A DNA stretch of 64,000 bases from assembly GCF_000234665.1 (NCBI RefSeq), contig NC_018332.1, positions 1-64,000 on the forward strand. The letters are read 5' to 3'. Of the stretch, positions 54,996 to 64,000 are shown piece after piece. The notes beneath the pieces were generated by a model. The model did not search any database, was not told the DNA's origin, and saw only the letters and a list, made by a program, of their open reading frames with translations. The position numbers and the translations under genes were made by a program. Each line of letters opens with the position of its first letter. Within the stretch, counting starts at the first letter, position 1. The DNA comes from Leishmania mexicana MHOM/GT/2001/U1103. Its lineage: Eukaryota > Euglenozoa > Kinetoplastea > Trypanosomatida > Trypanosomatidae.

Positions 54996-57900
54996 CGTGG
55001 ATGCTCGACCTTTGCAGGGGCGTCGCGACTCTCACAGTGCGTCTGTGTTTGGCAGGGATTCCGTTGCGCCTGGTGAGGAGGAATTTGTCACCAAATTCGA
55101 AAACGGAACACTGCCTGACACAGCGTCGCAGCACACAATGGTGTGATACTGAGCTGTGTGCATGGTAACACCGCTCTTTCAAATACCTATTTTGCCTTTC
55201 GCTATGCCGAGTGTGGCTGTCTGTCACCATCAGTCATGGCAAAGGTGGGGCGTTGACGATGCCTGCTGCATTTCTGAGAGGCCGTCGTGTCCCCTTCCCA
55301 GCGTATCTCCCGATTGGTACGGCTGTTTCTTTCCATCAACTTGTTTCTCACGTTGTTTTTGAGTGTGGACTGGGCGGCCCACCCCCACCCCTTCCCCCCG
55401 CACTTCTATCAGCGCACGGTGCTTCTTGTTGCACCGTCAGCTCCGTGACGGCTTGCCGTTCTTCACGGCGTCTACGATATTCGTGGCATTAGTTTGCCGT
55501 GCTTGTGGCCCTTTCTCTGTTCTTTTCATATTTCCCGATTGTTCGTTTGGTCTCTTCGAGTCTTTCTTGTAAGCCGTTTCCTTTCACATGATGGATGCTC
55601 GTGTTTGTGGCGGGACGAGTGCAAACACCCCTCCCCACGCCTGCTTTCCCTCCCCCTTTTCGTTTTTTTTCCTTGCCACTTGTTATGCGGTTTGCTGTGG
55701 TTTCGTGGCGATGTATCTCCAGTCCCTGTCTTTTCCCTCTCTCTCAGTATATAGCTTCCCTTTCTCTCTCGTGGCTTCGTTGTGAGAGGAGGTACCAATG
55801 CGCCTCCACGTGCATGGGTGTGCATCCGTATGTGTGTGTGCGCGGGCGCACTTGCCGCAGTGGTAGTATCGAATGGTCGGTGAAAGAGACGAAGAGGAAA
55901 GAGTATGTGGTCCTGGAAAGAGAGGAGCTCTTGCTAAATCGAGTAGGGACTTAGCACGGCGCGCACCTTCCATTTGGTGATATGCGGCTTCCTCTTTTAT
56001 AGGGTTTTATGGGTGAGGTATTGCTCTTTTTTTCAAGACCTCGCTGCTCCTCCTCCGCCTCGCTCCTCTTCCCTTCTTGCCGCTGCGTCTCCTCGGCGTC
56101 TCCCTAATTCAAAATGAATTTTTTTTCCTCCTGTGCCCATGCTTGCTCTTTTTCTTTTGCTGTTGTTGTTTCCGCCTGGGTGCGTGTCTTTGTGTGCTGA
56201 ATGCCCTCTTTCACCTCTTCTTCTGTTTCTCCTCTCTGCCTCAATCTCCCTCTGTGCGTGTGCGTGCGTGTGTGTTTGTGTGTGGCTGGCTCTCTTCCCC
56301 TCTTCCACCGAACCCCACCCACTCTTCCCTTCCTTTCTCCGCGTTCTTTTTTTTCCTCCTTTCGTGTAGTTGACCTGTAAAGTGTGGCACGTCGCCTTCC
56401 CACCGCTTTTTTGCGCACATGCGTGCGTGGCATCACTGATGACGGGCACTCTATTCATTCGTCTATTTCGCTTCCATGCGACCTCTCTTTTTCTGCCATG
56501 CTTTCGTTTCTTTCTTTTCTGTTATTTGCAGAGATGGTTTGTGTGGACTGTGTTTTGTCGACTGCCGGTCTGTGCGCTCAACCCCCGCTGGCAGGGTGAT
56601 CTGTGGTGGATGCTGGGCGATTATGCGAAGACACGAAGTGCGTTGGCACACCGTGGGGTTTCCCCAGCGCGTTCACGCGCGTTTGATATGTTTTTTTTCT
56701 CCCCTTTCATCTCCACCGATTTTGCAGTACGGAAGTGCTTAGGCAAGAGGAGAGGCGGCGGAGGGGGGATGAGGTAAAGTTTGTGCACACAGGGGGAGTG
56801 ACCTCCAGCGCCTGCACATACGCACGCGGGCACCCGGGTGGCGATTCTTTGCCTTGGTTGATGGTAGTAAAATTCGATTTGCTCTTTTTCTTCGTCCTCA
56901 TCACGTGTGCCGCTGCGCGCGTCCAAGAAAACGGTGGGAGGGACGCGGAAGTGTTTGAATGGTAGCCAGCCTCGCTTCATCGCCCCGGATCGCCTAGAAA
57001 AAAAAAGCACTCATAATGTCAGTAAATAAGTCGGCAAAGTCGATCGTGTCCATGTTTGTGGCTACATTCTCCGGTCACGAAGCGTGTGTGGCTCAGATCC
57101 ATCATTACCTTGCTACGCTACACGTTCCGCTGCTGCCAATAACAAGAAGGGGATAGTGCGCAGGCGGGAAACCAGCCAGGCCACGACGCGAGAGCATGTG
57201 CACTCCGAAGAGCAAAAAAAAGAAAAACCTCCTGTGAAGCGATGTGTGCCACACCTACAGCGAGTAGATAGCATGAGGGGACGACAACAGCTGAATATTA
57301 TGTAAAATCGAAGAAGAAAAGTAACATGAAGAGCACTGAGTGCAGGATGGGAGCACATGTGGTGCTGTGTACAAGAGAGCGCTTGCGGTAGCCCTCATCC
57401 GTGCCCGCTCGCTCCCCTTTATTCGCGTATTCCTCTCTTGCTTCTCTGCTCGCCACCGCCACCGACACACCCTTGCGCGTTCACTTTTTTTCATTTTGTG
57501 TTGTCGGAGGGGGCGCACTCCTTATGGTTTCGTTTGCGTATTTTCGTTGTGTCGTGTGGACGTCCGCACGTCACACCGAATGAGGGGAGACAAAAACATT
57601 TATTAGTGGGATGAGCAGAGCGGAGTCGGCGTAACACAGGAGCCGAGGACACACAAGATATATAGTTTCAGATTCAGGGACAGACGGAAAGGCACCCCCC
57701 ACCACCACCACCAAAAGAAACATTTAGCGCCGTAGCGCCTGGGACCGATTCGCCTCCCAGAGAGCTGTGGGCATGTGGGCATGTGCAGGGTGGGGGGCGC
57801 TCCGCCACCAGAGGAGTTTGTACGTGTCTGCTTTTTTCTTTAGGTTTTTCTTTGCACCGTTTTCGAGCCTATCTTTGGCTGCGTCTCTCCCTCTCGCTCC

Positions 57901-60434
57901 CTCCTCCGTTCTCTGTGATGTCTGCGAGGCACATCCTGTCGTCTGACTCCCCATCAGACCCCATCTCCGTTTTCCTCCCCCTCTCGCTTATTCCAATCGC
58001 ACGGTCCTGCAGTGCAATGCCAGAAATAAAAAAAGTGAAAAGGAAGCAAGGAGAGAGGGGTTTCCTTTTCAGTACACGCGCACGCGCACACCGCACACGC
58101 ACGCACTCTTTATTCGTTTTCTGGTCTCTCTCTGCGTGTGTGTGTGTACGCGTATATATGTGAACATGTGTCTCTGTGAAGCACCATTGCGCGAGGTTAC
58201 AGCATGTCGCTGAACTCGGAAACGGAGCTCGAACGAGTATTATCAGACAATGCGCACCCCGAATGATTTTATTCACGTGGAGGAGGTAGGCAGTACTGTG
58301 TCGAAGTTGAGGTAGGCTTGCGTGCGTGGTGCCGTATGGGGTGCAAACGGATGGGACTGAAACTTTCTTTCAAACTCTCTTTGTATGTTTGCGCACACAA
58401 GACATATGCGGCGAAGTGGTGAAGCTCTGTCTTCGCTGCAAGAGCCATGGTCTGCACACGGACTTTCCAAAAAAAGAATGCATCTACTTCATTTTTCGAA
58501 TGGGCTCCTCCTCACCAGTTTACCATGATACCGAGAAGCGACGAAGTCGGGACAGCGAAACCCGACATGACGCGCACTTGCACCCCACGGCAACTCGGAG
58601 AGAAGACTGCGATCGGCCAACGGACGCTCCACGTGAATAGGCGCACTCGGGTTTCCACAAGCGCGAAAAAGGGCTGCAAGAAGCGGCAGCGGCCACGGAA
58701 TGCATGACTTTGTGTCGTCAGAAAGTCAACAGCGTGCACCTTTGGAAAGCCTTCGTGCAACAGGCGAAACAGTCGAGGATGTTACTCCGTAGCAAAGTGG
58801 AAAAGGAAGAGAGAGCGCAGCTCGGGAAAGGTTTCATTTCTCCTGCGAAGTAGTGCTTGACTCACCCCAGTTGACAGGTTGGCTGCGGCGTGCACCATCT
58901 TCACGGACGATGTCGAGGAGTCCGCCATGGAAACTTGCTGTGGTGACAGTAAGTGTTCCCGCCGCCAAGCATCCCGTCAGTCCCAACTTCCCTTTGGCGC
59001 AACGTCTGTGCGACGAGGGCGCTGAAAAGTACGGTACAAGCATCGTGCGACGGGAGTATCCGCCTTTTTCGAGAAGGGTACTTGATCAGTTGCGCTACCC
59101 AACACCACGAGGAGGTAGCACCAAGCATGACCAGCAGCAGCGACCCGCGAGGAGAGACGTTTATTCGTCAAACATCAAAGTTCTTCCGCACCCGTAGCGC
59201 ACTACTCGTGGTCACGGAGGGAGGAGGGAGGGTTCACCTCCGTCTACGGGAGCAGATACATCTGTTATCGGCCAAGAAATTGCCGAGATCACGACGAGCA
59301 TGAAAGGGGTTGCAAAACGCTTGCCGCCGAACAGGTCCACCGCGAAGAAAGCAACGACGGCAGTCCAAGCGGAACTGCGGGGACCGCAATGGAGGACAAC
59401 GCTAGCAACAACAGCGGCTTCCCGCTCCTGCGCCGCGCTCTCTGCAAGCCTGCCTGAGGCGGTACATCAGCGCAGGCAGGACTTTCCACATCGGGGAGGG
59501 GGAGAGCTACATTCATGGGGAACAGTGTCAAGCGGATGGGGAGCGCAGTAGAAGGTCACTACACGGAGTGGCTGCGAAACCATCAGAAGTGGCGGTGTGT
59601 GTGTGTGTGTGTACATGGTCGCAGCCCAGCGGACAACATGGACAGACACGCAGAATGACACCTTGAGAACCGCGGCGACTCAAACGCAAGGCCCGATAGC
59701 GGCGCAGGCTAAGGAAGACCTAAGCGCCTCTGACCTCGCGCAGGACCCTGGACGCTGCCCGCGTGGATGAAGGCGCGCGGTCCACCCGAGTGTATCTGGC
59801 GCTGTTTGCCCAGCGCGTATGTAACGAGGGGACGGGAAAGGATGAGAAGTGCCTGTCTGACGCGCGGCCCGATTCCACGGCAGGACGGCTCGTCCCAGAG
59901 ACGACCAGTATGTCGCCGTGGTGCGGTGTCGTTCGACGGACTGTGGTGTATGCGTGTGCGCCTGTTCACTTGCTCGCGGTAGAATGGCCACGTCGAAGAA
60001 AAAAGCTCCTTTTAGGTCTCTGATCTCTTCGATCTCTCTAAGCTCGCGGCTGGTGTGTGTGTGCGCGCTTTCGTGCTGAGGGGTGTTTGCCGTGCACTTC
60101 TTGGCTCCTCTACGTTCCGCTTTCTCACCTTCATGCCCTCGCCTTCAGAATAGACGAAGGGTTGATGATAGTTACGAGTGTAGCGCACACGCGCCTATAC
60201 AGAACCGCGCGTGAGCTTTCCATTCGACGCGGAAGAGCCTCCCTTGCCACGCATGCGGGACAGACTCGATGAACGGTATGAAAAGCGGGCACCGGTATCC
60301 GCCTAAAATTCGCTGCTTCTTCTTTCGCATCACCATTTGAGCACTCAAATCACTCGCCCCTCCCCCATACATCAGGTCACAACGCACGTGAGCACCCCTC
60401 CAGTTCACGGCGCTCCGTCGTCAAGAGAGGTAGA
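54996..60434 (+). other. 5.4-kb gene-poor interval
   Basis: The longest gap in the array. 55360-56560 is pyrimidine-rich with T runs; 56600-58470 is mixed; 58470-60000 is GC-rich, mixed in composition and unlike a splice region. No frame shows an ATG-initiated ORF with recognisable domains, and I found no tRNA B-box or snRNA. (GT)n runs lie at 58136-58147 and 59595-59612. The final C/T tract (60349-60372) with AG at 60374-60375 serves the PLP-enzyme gene. It may hold UTRs, retroposon debris or an unrecognised non-coding RNA. Confidence 0.6.
59595..59612. repeat. (GT)9 microsatellite
   Basis: Uninterrupted GT dinucleotides. Similar runs lie at 31399-31412, 52316-52331, 58136-58147 and 63963-63979, all in spacers. 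Confidence 0.95.
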
Positions 60435-62294
60435 ATGCCGTGCGAACCGGTGCCAAAGAGTAGGCGAAGCTGTCCCCCCGTGCGGTGGGACTCCATTCAC
60501 CTGCCAGCGAACTTGCATGCGCTGCTCGCGGCGAGCAAGGAACGCACACTCTCTGCGGATGTGTCCATCTTCGCGGGGTTTGGCTCCTTTCACTCCGAAA
60601 ATGTTGAGGACCTCATGGCGATGGACGAGGCAACCTACAGGCCCCCTGAGCATTTTCCCGCATTCGCGAAGCGCATTCTCTCCAAGTCGGAGATTGCCCG
60701 TGTTCAGGTGGCGCCTCCGGACGACGCGGCTTACTTGACGTTGCCCGGTGGGAACCCCAGCCGAAAGCGAAGCCGCTGCGAAGTGATGCGTTGCGGCGAT
60801 GCAGTTTCCTTGGTCGAAGTCCTCAAGAGCCGAACAGAGACAGCGCCGGAAGACAAGGCGCACTCGGGGGCGGGACACGACGATACGGACGACGTGACCA
60901 ATAAAGATAGCGCTCTGGACAGTGATGAACGGCGCTTCTCCGCTTTATCTTTCGTCGGTGCGTGGAGCGCCTGTGCGAAGTACGAGATACGCGAGATGGC
61001 CAACCAAGCAGTGGGGCCGTGCGAGTTGGGCAACGCTTTCCGTTTGGAGTACTTCAACATCACCCCTGCAATGGTATTTATCAATCACGGCGCGTTTGGC
61101 GGCACCTTGGTTGGTGCTATGCTGATCAAATGGCTCTACGAAGAGCACATGGAGGCGGAGGTGGTGCAGTTTGTCGATCGGGAGCTGCTCCCACTGATCG
61201 TATACAGCATCCGCGCTCTGAGCCGCTTCCTGCACGCCGATCCACGCCAGGTTGTGCTGCTGCAAAACGCAACTTTCGGCCTCAACTGCGCCATGCGCAT
61301 GATCGTCAAGGATGACGTGGTCGCTTGTTTTGACACGGAGTACTTGGCGGTGTACAAGATGTTGTGGTTTCGCTGTAAGGAGGTCGGCGCCTCCCTGCAT
61401 GAAGTCTGTCTGAACAGGTTTTTGCATGACCCGGAGGTGATGGGCGACAACACCGCTCTAACGGCGGAGATCTGCCGCCAGCTACCCGCCAACTGTACGA
61501 CGGTTGTACTGGACTACGTGACGTCCACAAGTGCGCTCTGTTTCCCTGTCTTTACGCACATCATTCCCGCTCTGAGGCAACGCGGCGTGCGCAAGATCAT
61601 TGTCGACGGCGCTCACGCACCGTTGCAGGTCGACCTGGACTTCAAGGCACTGCCGCCCGAGTCGCAGCCCTCCGTCTTTGTAGGGAACTTGCACAAGTGG
61701 TTTTCCTCGCCCAAGGCAGCGGGCTTCTTCTGGGTACGGTCGGATGAAGCGGAGAAGATGCACAGCGTGGTGCTCTCGCACGGCGCTGGAGAGGGGCTCC
61801 TCTCAGAGTTCATCTGGGACGGTACACGTGACTACGGCACCTACCTATCGATTCCCGCGATTGTGGACTTCTGGGAGAAGCAGGGGCTCGACCGGGTGCG
61901 GGACTACTGCTCTCACCTCTTGTCATCGGCAGCAGACATGCTCACCATCGCCTTTCACTCACGCAGGGTGGCTCGCCACGCTCCTTTCATGTCGCTGGTG
62001 GAGCTACCTGAGAAGCTGCAGGACAGCCTCATCACAGCAAAATACATCCAAGACAGCCTCCATGACATTGCCCGAGTCGAGGTGCCAGTGAAACGGATCG
62101 AGGGTCGCTACTACCTACGCATCAGCGCTTTTGTTTACAACACCCCCGATGAGTACATCTACCTGCGCGAGGCGGTCTTGTCTGTCGCCGATAAGTGGGT
62201 GCAGTCTCCACAACGAAAGCATCTGCACGCGCAGCGGCTCTCTTCTCACGCGACAGCCACTGCCGCCAGCGATCAGCTCGCTGCTGTGCCGTGA
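60435..62294 (+). CDS. Class V PLP-dependent enzyme (isopenicillin-N-epimerase/cysteine-desulfurase-like)
   Basis: Encodes 619 residues. From ~210 onward it is a fold-type I class V aminotransferase: FINHGAFGG (early substrate/cofactor loop), LLQNATFGLNCAM, DYVTSTSALCFPV and cofactor-ring Asp391 in VDGAHAPLQVDL. The Schiff-base Lys421 lies in GNLHKWFSSPKAAGFFW, and ISAFVYNTPDEY is near the end. NHG-FG and LHKW-F-PK are typical of isopenicillin N epimerase-like proteins rather than NifS/IscS, and the mobile-loop Cys of desulfurases is not seen. The substrate is unknown. The first ~200 residues are an extra region, basic then acidic (HDDTDDVTNKDSALDSDE), with no motif. The ATG at 60435 lies 60 bases after an AG that follows a C/T tract. 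Confidence 0.9.
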   Translation: MPCEPVPKSRRSCPPVRWDSIHLPANLHALLAASKERTLSADVSIFAGFGSFHSENVEDLMAMDEATYRPPEHFPAFAKRILSKSEIARVQVAPPDDAAYLTLPGGNPSRKRSRCEVMRCGDAVSLVEVLKSRTETAPEDKAHSGAGHDDTDDVTNKDSALDSDERRFSALSFVGAWSACAKYEIREMANQAVGPCELGNAFRLEYFNITPAMVFINHGAFGGTLVGAMLIKWLYEEHMEAEVVQFVDRELLPLIVYSIRALSRFLHADPRQVVLLQNATFGLNCAMRMIVKDDVVACFDTEYLAVYKMLWFRCKEVGASLHEVCLNRFLHDPEVMGDNTALTAEICRQLPANCTTVVLDYVTSTSALCFPVFTHIIPALRQRGVRKIIVDGAHAPLQVDLDFKALPPESQPSVFVGNLHKWFSSPKAAGFFWVRSDEAEKMHSVVLSHGAGEGLLSEFIWDGTRDYGTYLSIPAIVDFWEKQGLDRVRDYCSHLLSSAADMLTIAFHSRRVARHAPFMSLVELPEKLQDSLITAKYIQDSLHDIARVEVPVKRIEGRYYLRISAFVYNTPDEYIYLREAVLSVADKWVQSPQRKHLHAQRLSSHATATAASDQLAAVP

Positions 62295-63156
62295 GACGGG
62301 TGCACTCGTTCTCAAGATGTCTGCGAAGTCCTTGGCCTGGACCCCTCTACCACGCGCGACAAGGCGTCCTACCTTGCGTAGGCCATACTACCGCGACACA
62401 GGGATCAAGGGAGTGATGTGCACAGTGTGTGAACCACGACGCGTCGGACTGCGGTAGGGCCGATGCGCTGGTTCGTTGTCCGCCTGTACGCAGCGACGCA
62501 GCAACTTCATTAGCCATTCTCTCGGTGCCAACGTTTTCTTTTTTTTTTCGTTCCCTCTGTCTGTGAGTACGACATCGCTCCTTGAAGCCATGCGGCGGAC
62601 GCTACTGCGTCTCGGCTGTCTGTCCCTTACGATGCGCGATTCCATCCTTGCACTTACCATGGCGCACGCATTGTTCCGCAAGAAATGCGCAGACATGGGT
62701 GGCACCGTTGCTGCACATTCTGGTGCGCTTCTAGTACTGCTGCACATATGCGAGTCAAGAGACTCGCAGCAAAATGCGGGCGCTCCTGTTTTTTTTTTGT
62801 TGTGCGCACGTGGGTGCATCAGAGTCTCCCCGCTGTGCTTTCCTCTTTCAGTAACAGACAGGCCTCCACCCAATCTCTCTCCCCTCGTTGCTCCTTTCTG
62901 TCCTTGCTCACGGCTGCTCTACACTTCGCCCGCTGCCACCGCGTCGTTCTCCCGTCGCCAACCCTGCCCTCCACTTTACTTTTCCGGCCGTATACGTCGT
63001 ATCGTTCGGTGCACACGTTTTGAATCGACAAGTGCTCGTGAACTCGTTCCTTGGTGCCATCACTGCCCTCCTGTTATATATATATATATTTCGACCTCCG
63101 CTTCCACCCCACCAACAGCTCACACTCCTTTCCTGTCTTGCCTTTTCCCGTCCAGC
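62295..63156 (+). promoter_or_regulatory. Spacer before H2BV
   Basis: No gene seen, though one frame stays open from 62476 into H2BV. It holds a hairpin at 62749-62768 (TGCGAGTC-AAGA-GACTCGCA), a (TA)n run at 63075-63089 and C/T tracts at 62870-62960 and 63090-63153. AG candidates are 63117-63118 and 63154-63155. Confidence 0.5.
63075..63089. repeat. (TA)7 microsatellite upstream of H2BV
   Basis: Uninterrupted TA dinucleotides 68 bases before the H2BV ATG, just upstream of the last pyrimidine tract. Confidence 0.95.
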
Positions 63157-63585
63157 ATGCCGCCAACCAAGGGTGGAAAGCGCCCGATCCCGCTGGGGGG
63201 TAAGGGCAAGGGCAAGCGCTCGGCGGGTAAGGCACCCAAGTCGGGCAATGATCACAAGCGCCGCCACAACCAAAAACGCAGCCAGCACTGGGACCTGTAC
63301 ATCCACCGCGCTCTGCGCCGCTTCTTTAAGCGCGGCACGCTGAGCAAGGCGGCCGTGCGCGTGCTTTCCTCCTTTATTGAAGACATGTTCAACCGCATCC
63401 AGACCGAGGCCGTCTTTGTCGCTAAGATCAACAAGGTGAAGACCCTGACCGCTCGCGAAATCCAGACGTCGGCCCGTCTGCTGCTGCCGCCGGAACTGGC
63501 GAAGCACGCCATGAGCGAGGGCACCAAGGCTGTCGCCAAGTACAACGCTTCTCGCGGTGAGGCGTATGCTCAGGGTGGCATTTAG
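63157..63585 (+). CDS. H2BV: Histone H2B variant (H2BV)
   Basis: Encodes 142 residues, longer than the ~105-110 of canonical trypanosomatid H2B. The N-tail MPPTKGGKRPIPLGGKGKGK matches trypanosomatid H2BV and not the canonical tail. The histone fold is intact: YIHRALRRFFKRGTLSKAAV, the FIEDMFNRI helix, LTAREIQTSARLLLPPELAKHA and the C-terminal EGTKAVAKYNAS. A short extra C-tail (RGEAYAQGGI) follows. In T. brucei H2BV dimerises with H2A.Z and marks RNA polymerase II start regions (established). The longer open frame upstream lies in the pyrimidine-rich splice region and is not part of the protein. This is the last complete gene of the window. Confidence 0.96.
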   Translation: MPPTKGGKRPIPLGGKGKGKRSAGKAPKSGNDHKRRHNQKRSQHWDLYIHRALRRFFKRGTLSKAAVRVLSSFIEDMFNRIQTEAVFVAKINKVKTLTAREIQTSARLLLPPELAKHAMSEGTKAVAKYNASRGEAYAQGGI

Positions 63586-64000
63586 AGCGTAGCTCCGCTG
63601 CAAGATACGCAAACGTTTGTTTTTTTTCATTTCCCCTTCACTCTTGCCCTTGGTATACTGTGCGTATCTAGGCGTGACTCATCTTCACGCGCACAAGTGC
63701 CGATGACTGGTGCGCACCCCTTTTCCGTATCTCGTCTTTCCCGTCGCCCACTCTCCTTCCCAGACGCATCATAGAGCTTTTTTTTCGTCCTTCTGTGTTT
63801 TGTTTCGAGTGTGTGCTGCATCGACGATTTGGAGTGGATGCGGCAGCGAAAGACAGTGGTGAGAGGGACGCGTGGCTCTCTCAGTGCGATGGTTGTGCGT
63901 GCCGTAGTTAATTTCTCTCCTTCTACGTCTTCGCATTTTTTTCGTTTGTGAGAAGGCATATTTGTGTGTGTGTGTGTGTCTTTTCTCTGTTACGTCGGTG
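63586..64000 (+). other. Downstream spacer to the window end
   Basis: Presumed H2BV 3' UTR and start of the next intergenic region. It is pyrimidine-rich (63610-63660, 63710-63810), with a (TG)n run at 63963-63979. No gene is seen. Confidence 0.6.

Noticed and set aside
62476..63156. N-terminal extension of H2BV by 227 residues
   Set aside because: It lies upstream of the splice tract. The known H2BV tail begins at the ATG at 63157.

Overview
The window is the left end of a trypanosomatid chromosome, most probably from a Leishmaniinae species (Leishmania or a close relative). The evidence is as follows. The first ~430 bases are CCCTAA telomere tracts interleaved with a telomere-associated repeat. 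All 21 supported protein genes lie on the plus strand and none shows an intron. Genes are separated by long pyrimidine-rich spacers ending in AG, the usual layout for spliced-leader trans-splicing of a polycistronic transcript. The products include kinetoplastid signatures: an ORC1/CDC6-like replication factor, a globin-coupled adenylate cyclase, flagellar DRC2 and the histone variant H2BV. From memory, L. major HemAC is LmjF.28.0090 and its H2B variant is LmjF.28.0210. Here these are the 9th and 21st genes counted from the telomere, so the window looks syntenic with the left end of chromosome 28 and the gene count looks complete.

Layout. 1-432: telomere and telomere-associated repeats. 433-3366: subtelomere with no credible gene, where transcription of the array probably begins. 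3367-17725: seven genes (methyltransferase-like mitochondrial protein, NTF2/SnoaL-like small protein, ORC1/CDC6, helical-repeat PPR-like protein, DRC2, FIST-like protein, helical hypothetical protein). 18335-24523: a 2062-residue channel-like protein with ankyrin repeats, IQ motifs and four six-helix repeats. 27426-29459: an adenylate cyclase with two globin domains. 30557-35078: a single-pass microprotein, proteasome beta-3, RPB9 and a four-pass membrane protein. 35881-40266: one polypeptide joining a neutral-sphingomyelinase-like domain, an acyl-CoA-synthetase-like domain and a type II pantothenate kinase. 42267-54995: an MFSD1-like transporter, an RRM protein, an LRR-dual-specificity phosphatase, an MPV17-family protein and a hypothetical protein. 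54996-60434: a 5.4-kb stretch without a gene. 60435-63585: a class V PLP enzyme and histone H2BV.

The genes do not form one pathway, as is normal for a kinetoplastid polycistronic unit. The most unusual content is the three-part lipid/CoA fusion with a motif-degenerate middle domain, the tandem-globin cyclase with an N-myristoylation-type start, and the ankyrin/IQ 24-helix channel-like protein. Splice acceptors and start codons were chosen by eye. Domain assignments rest on motif recognition without database searches.
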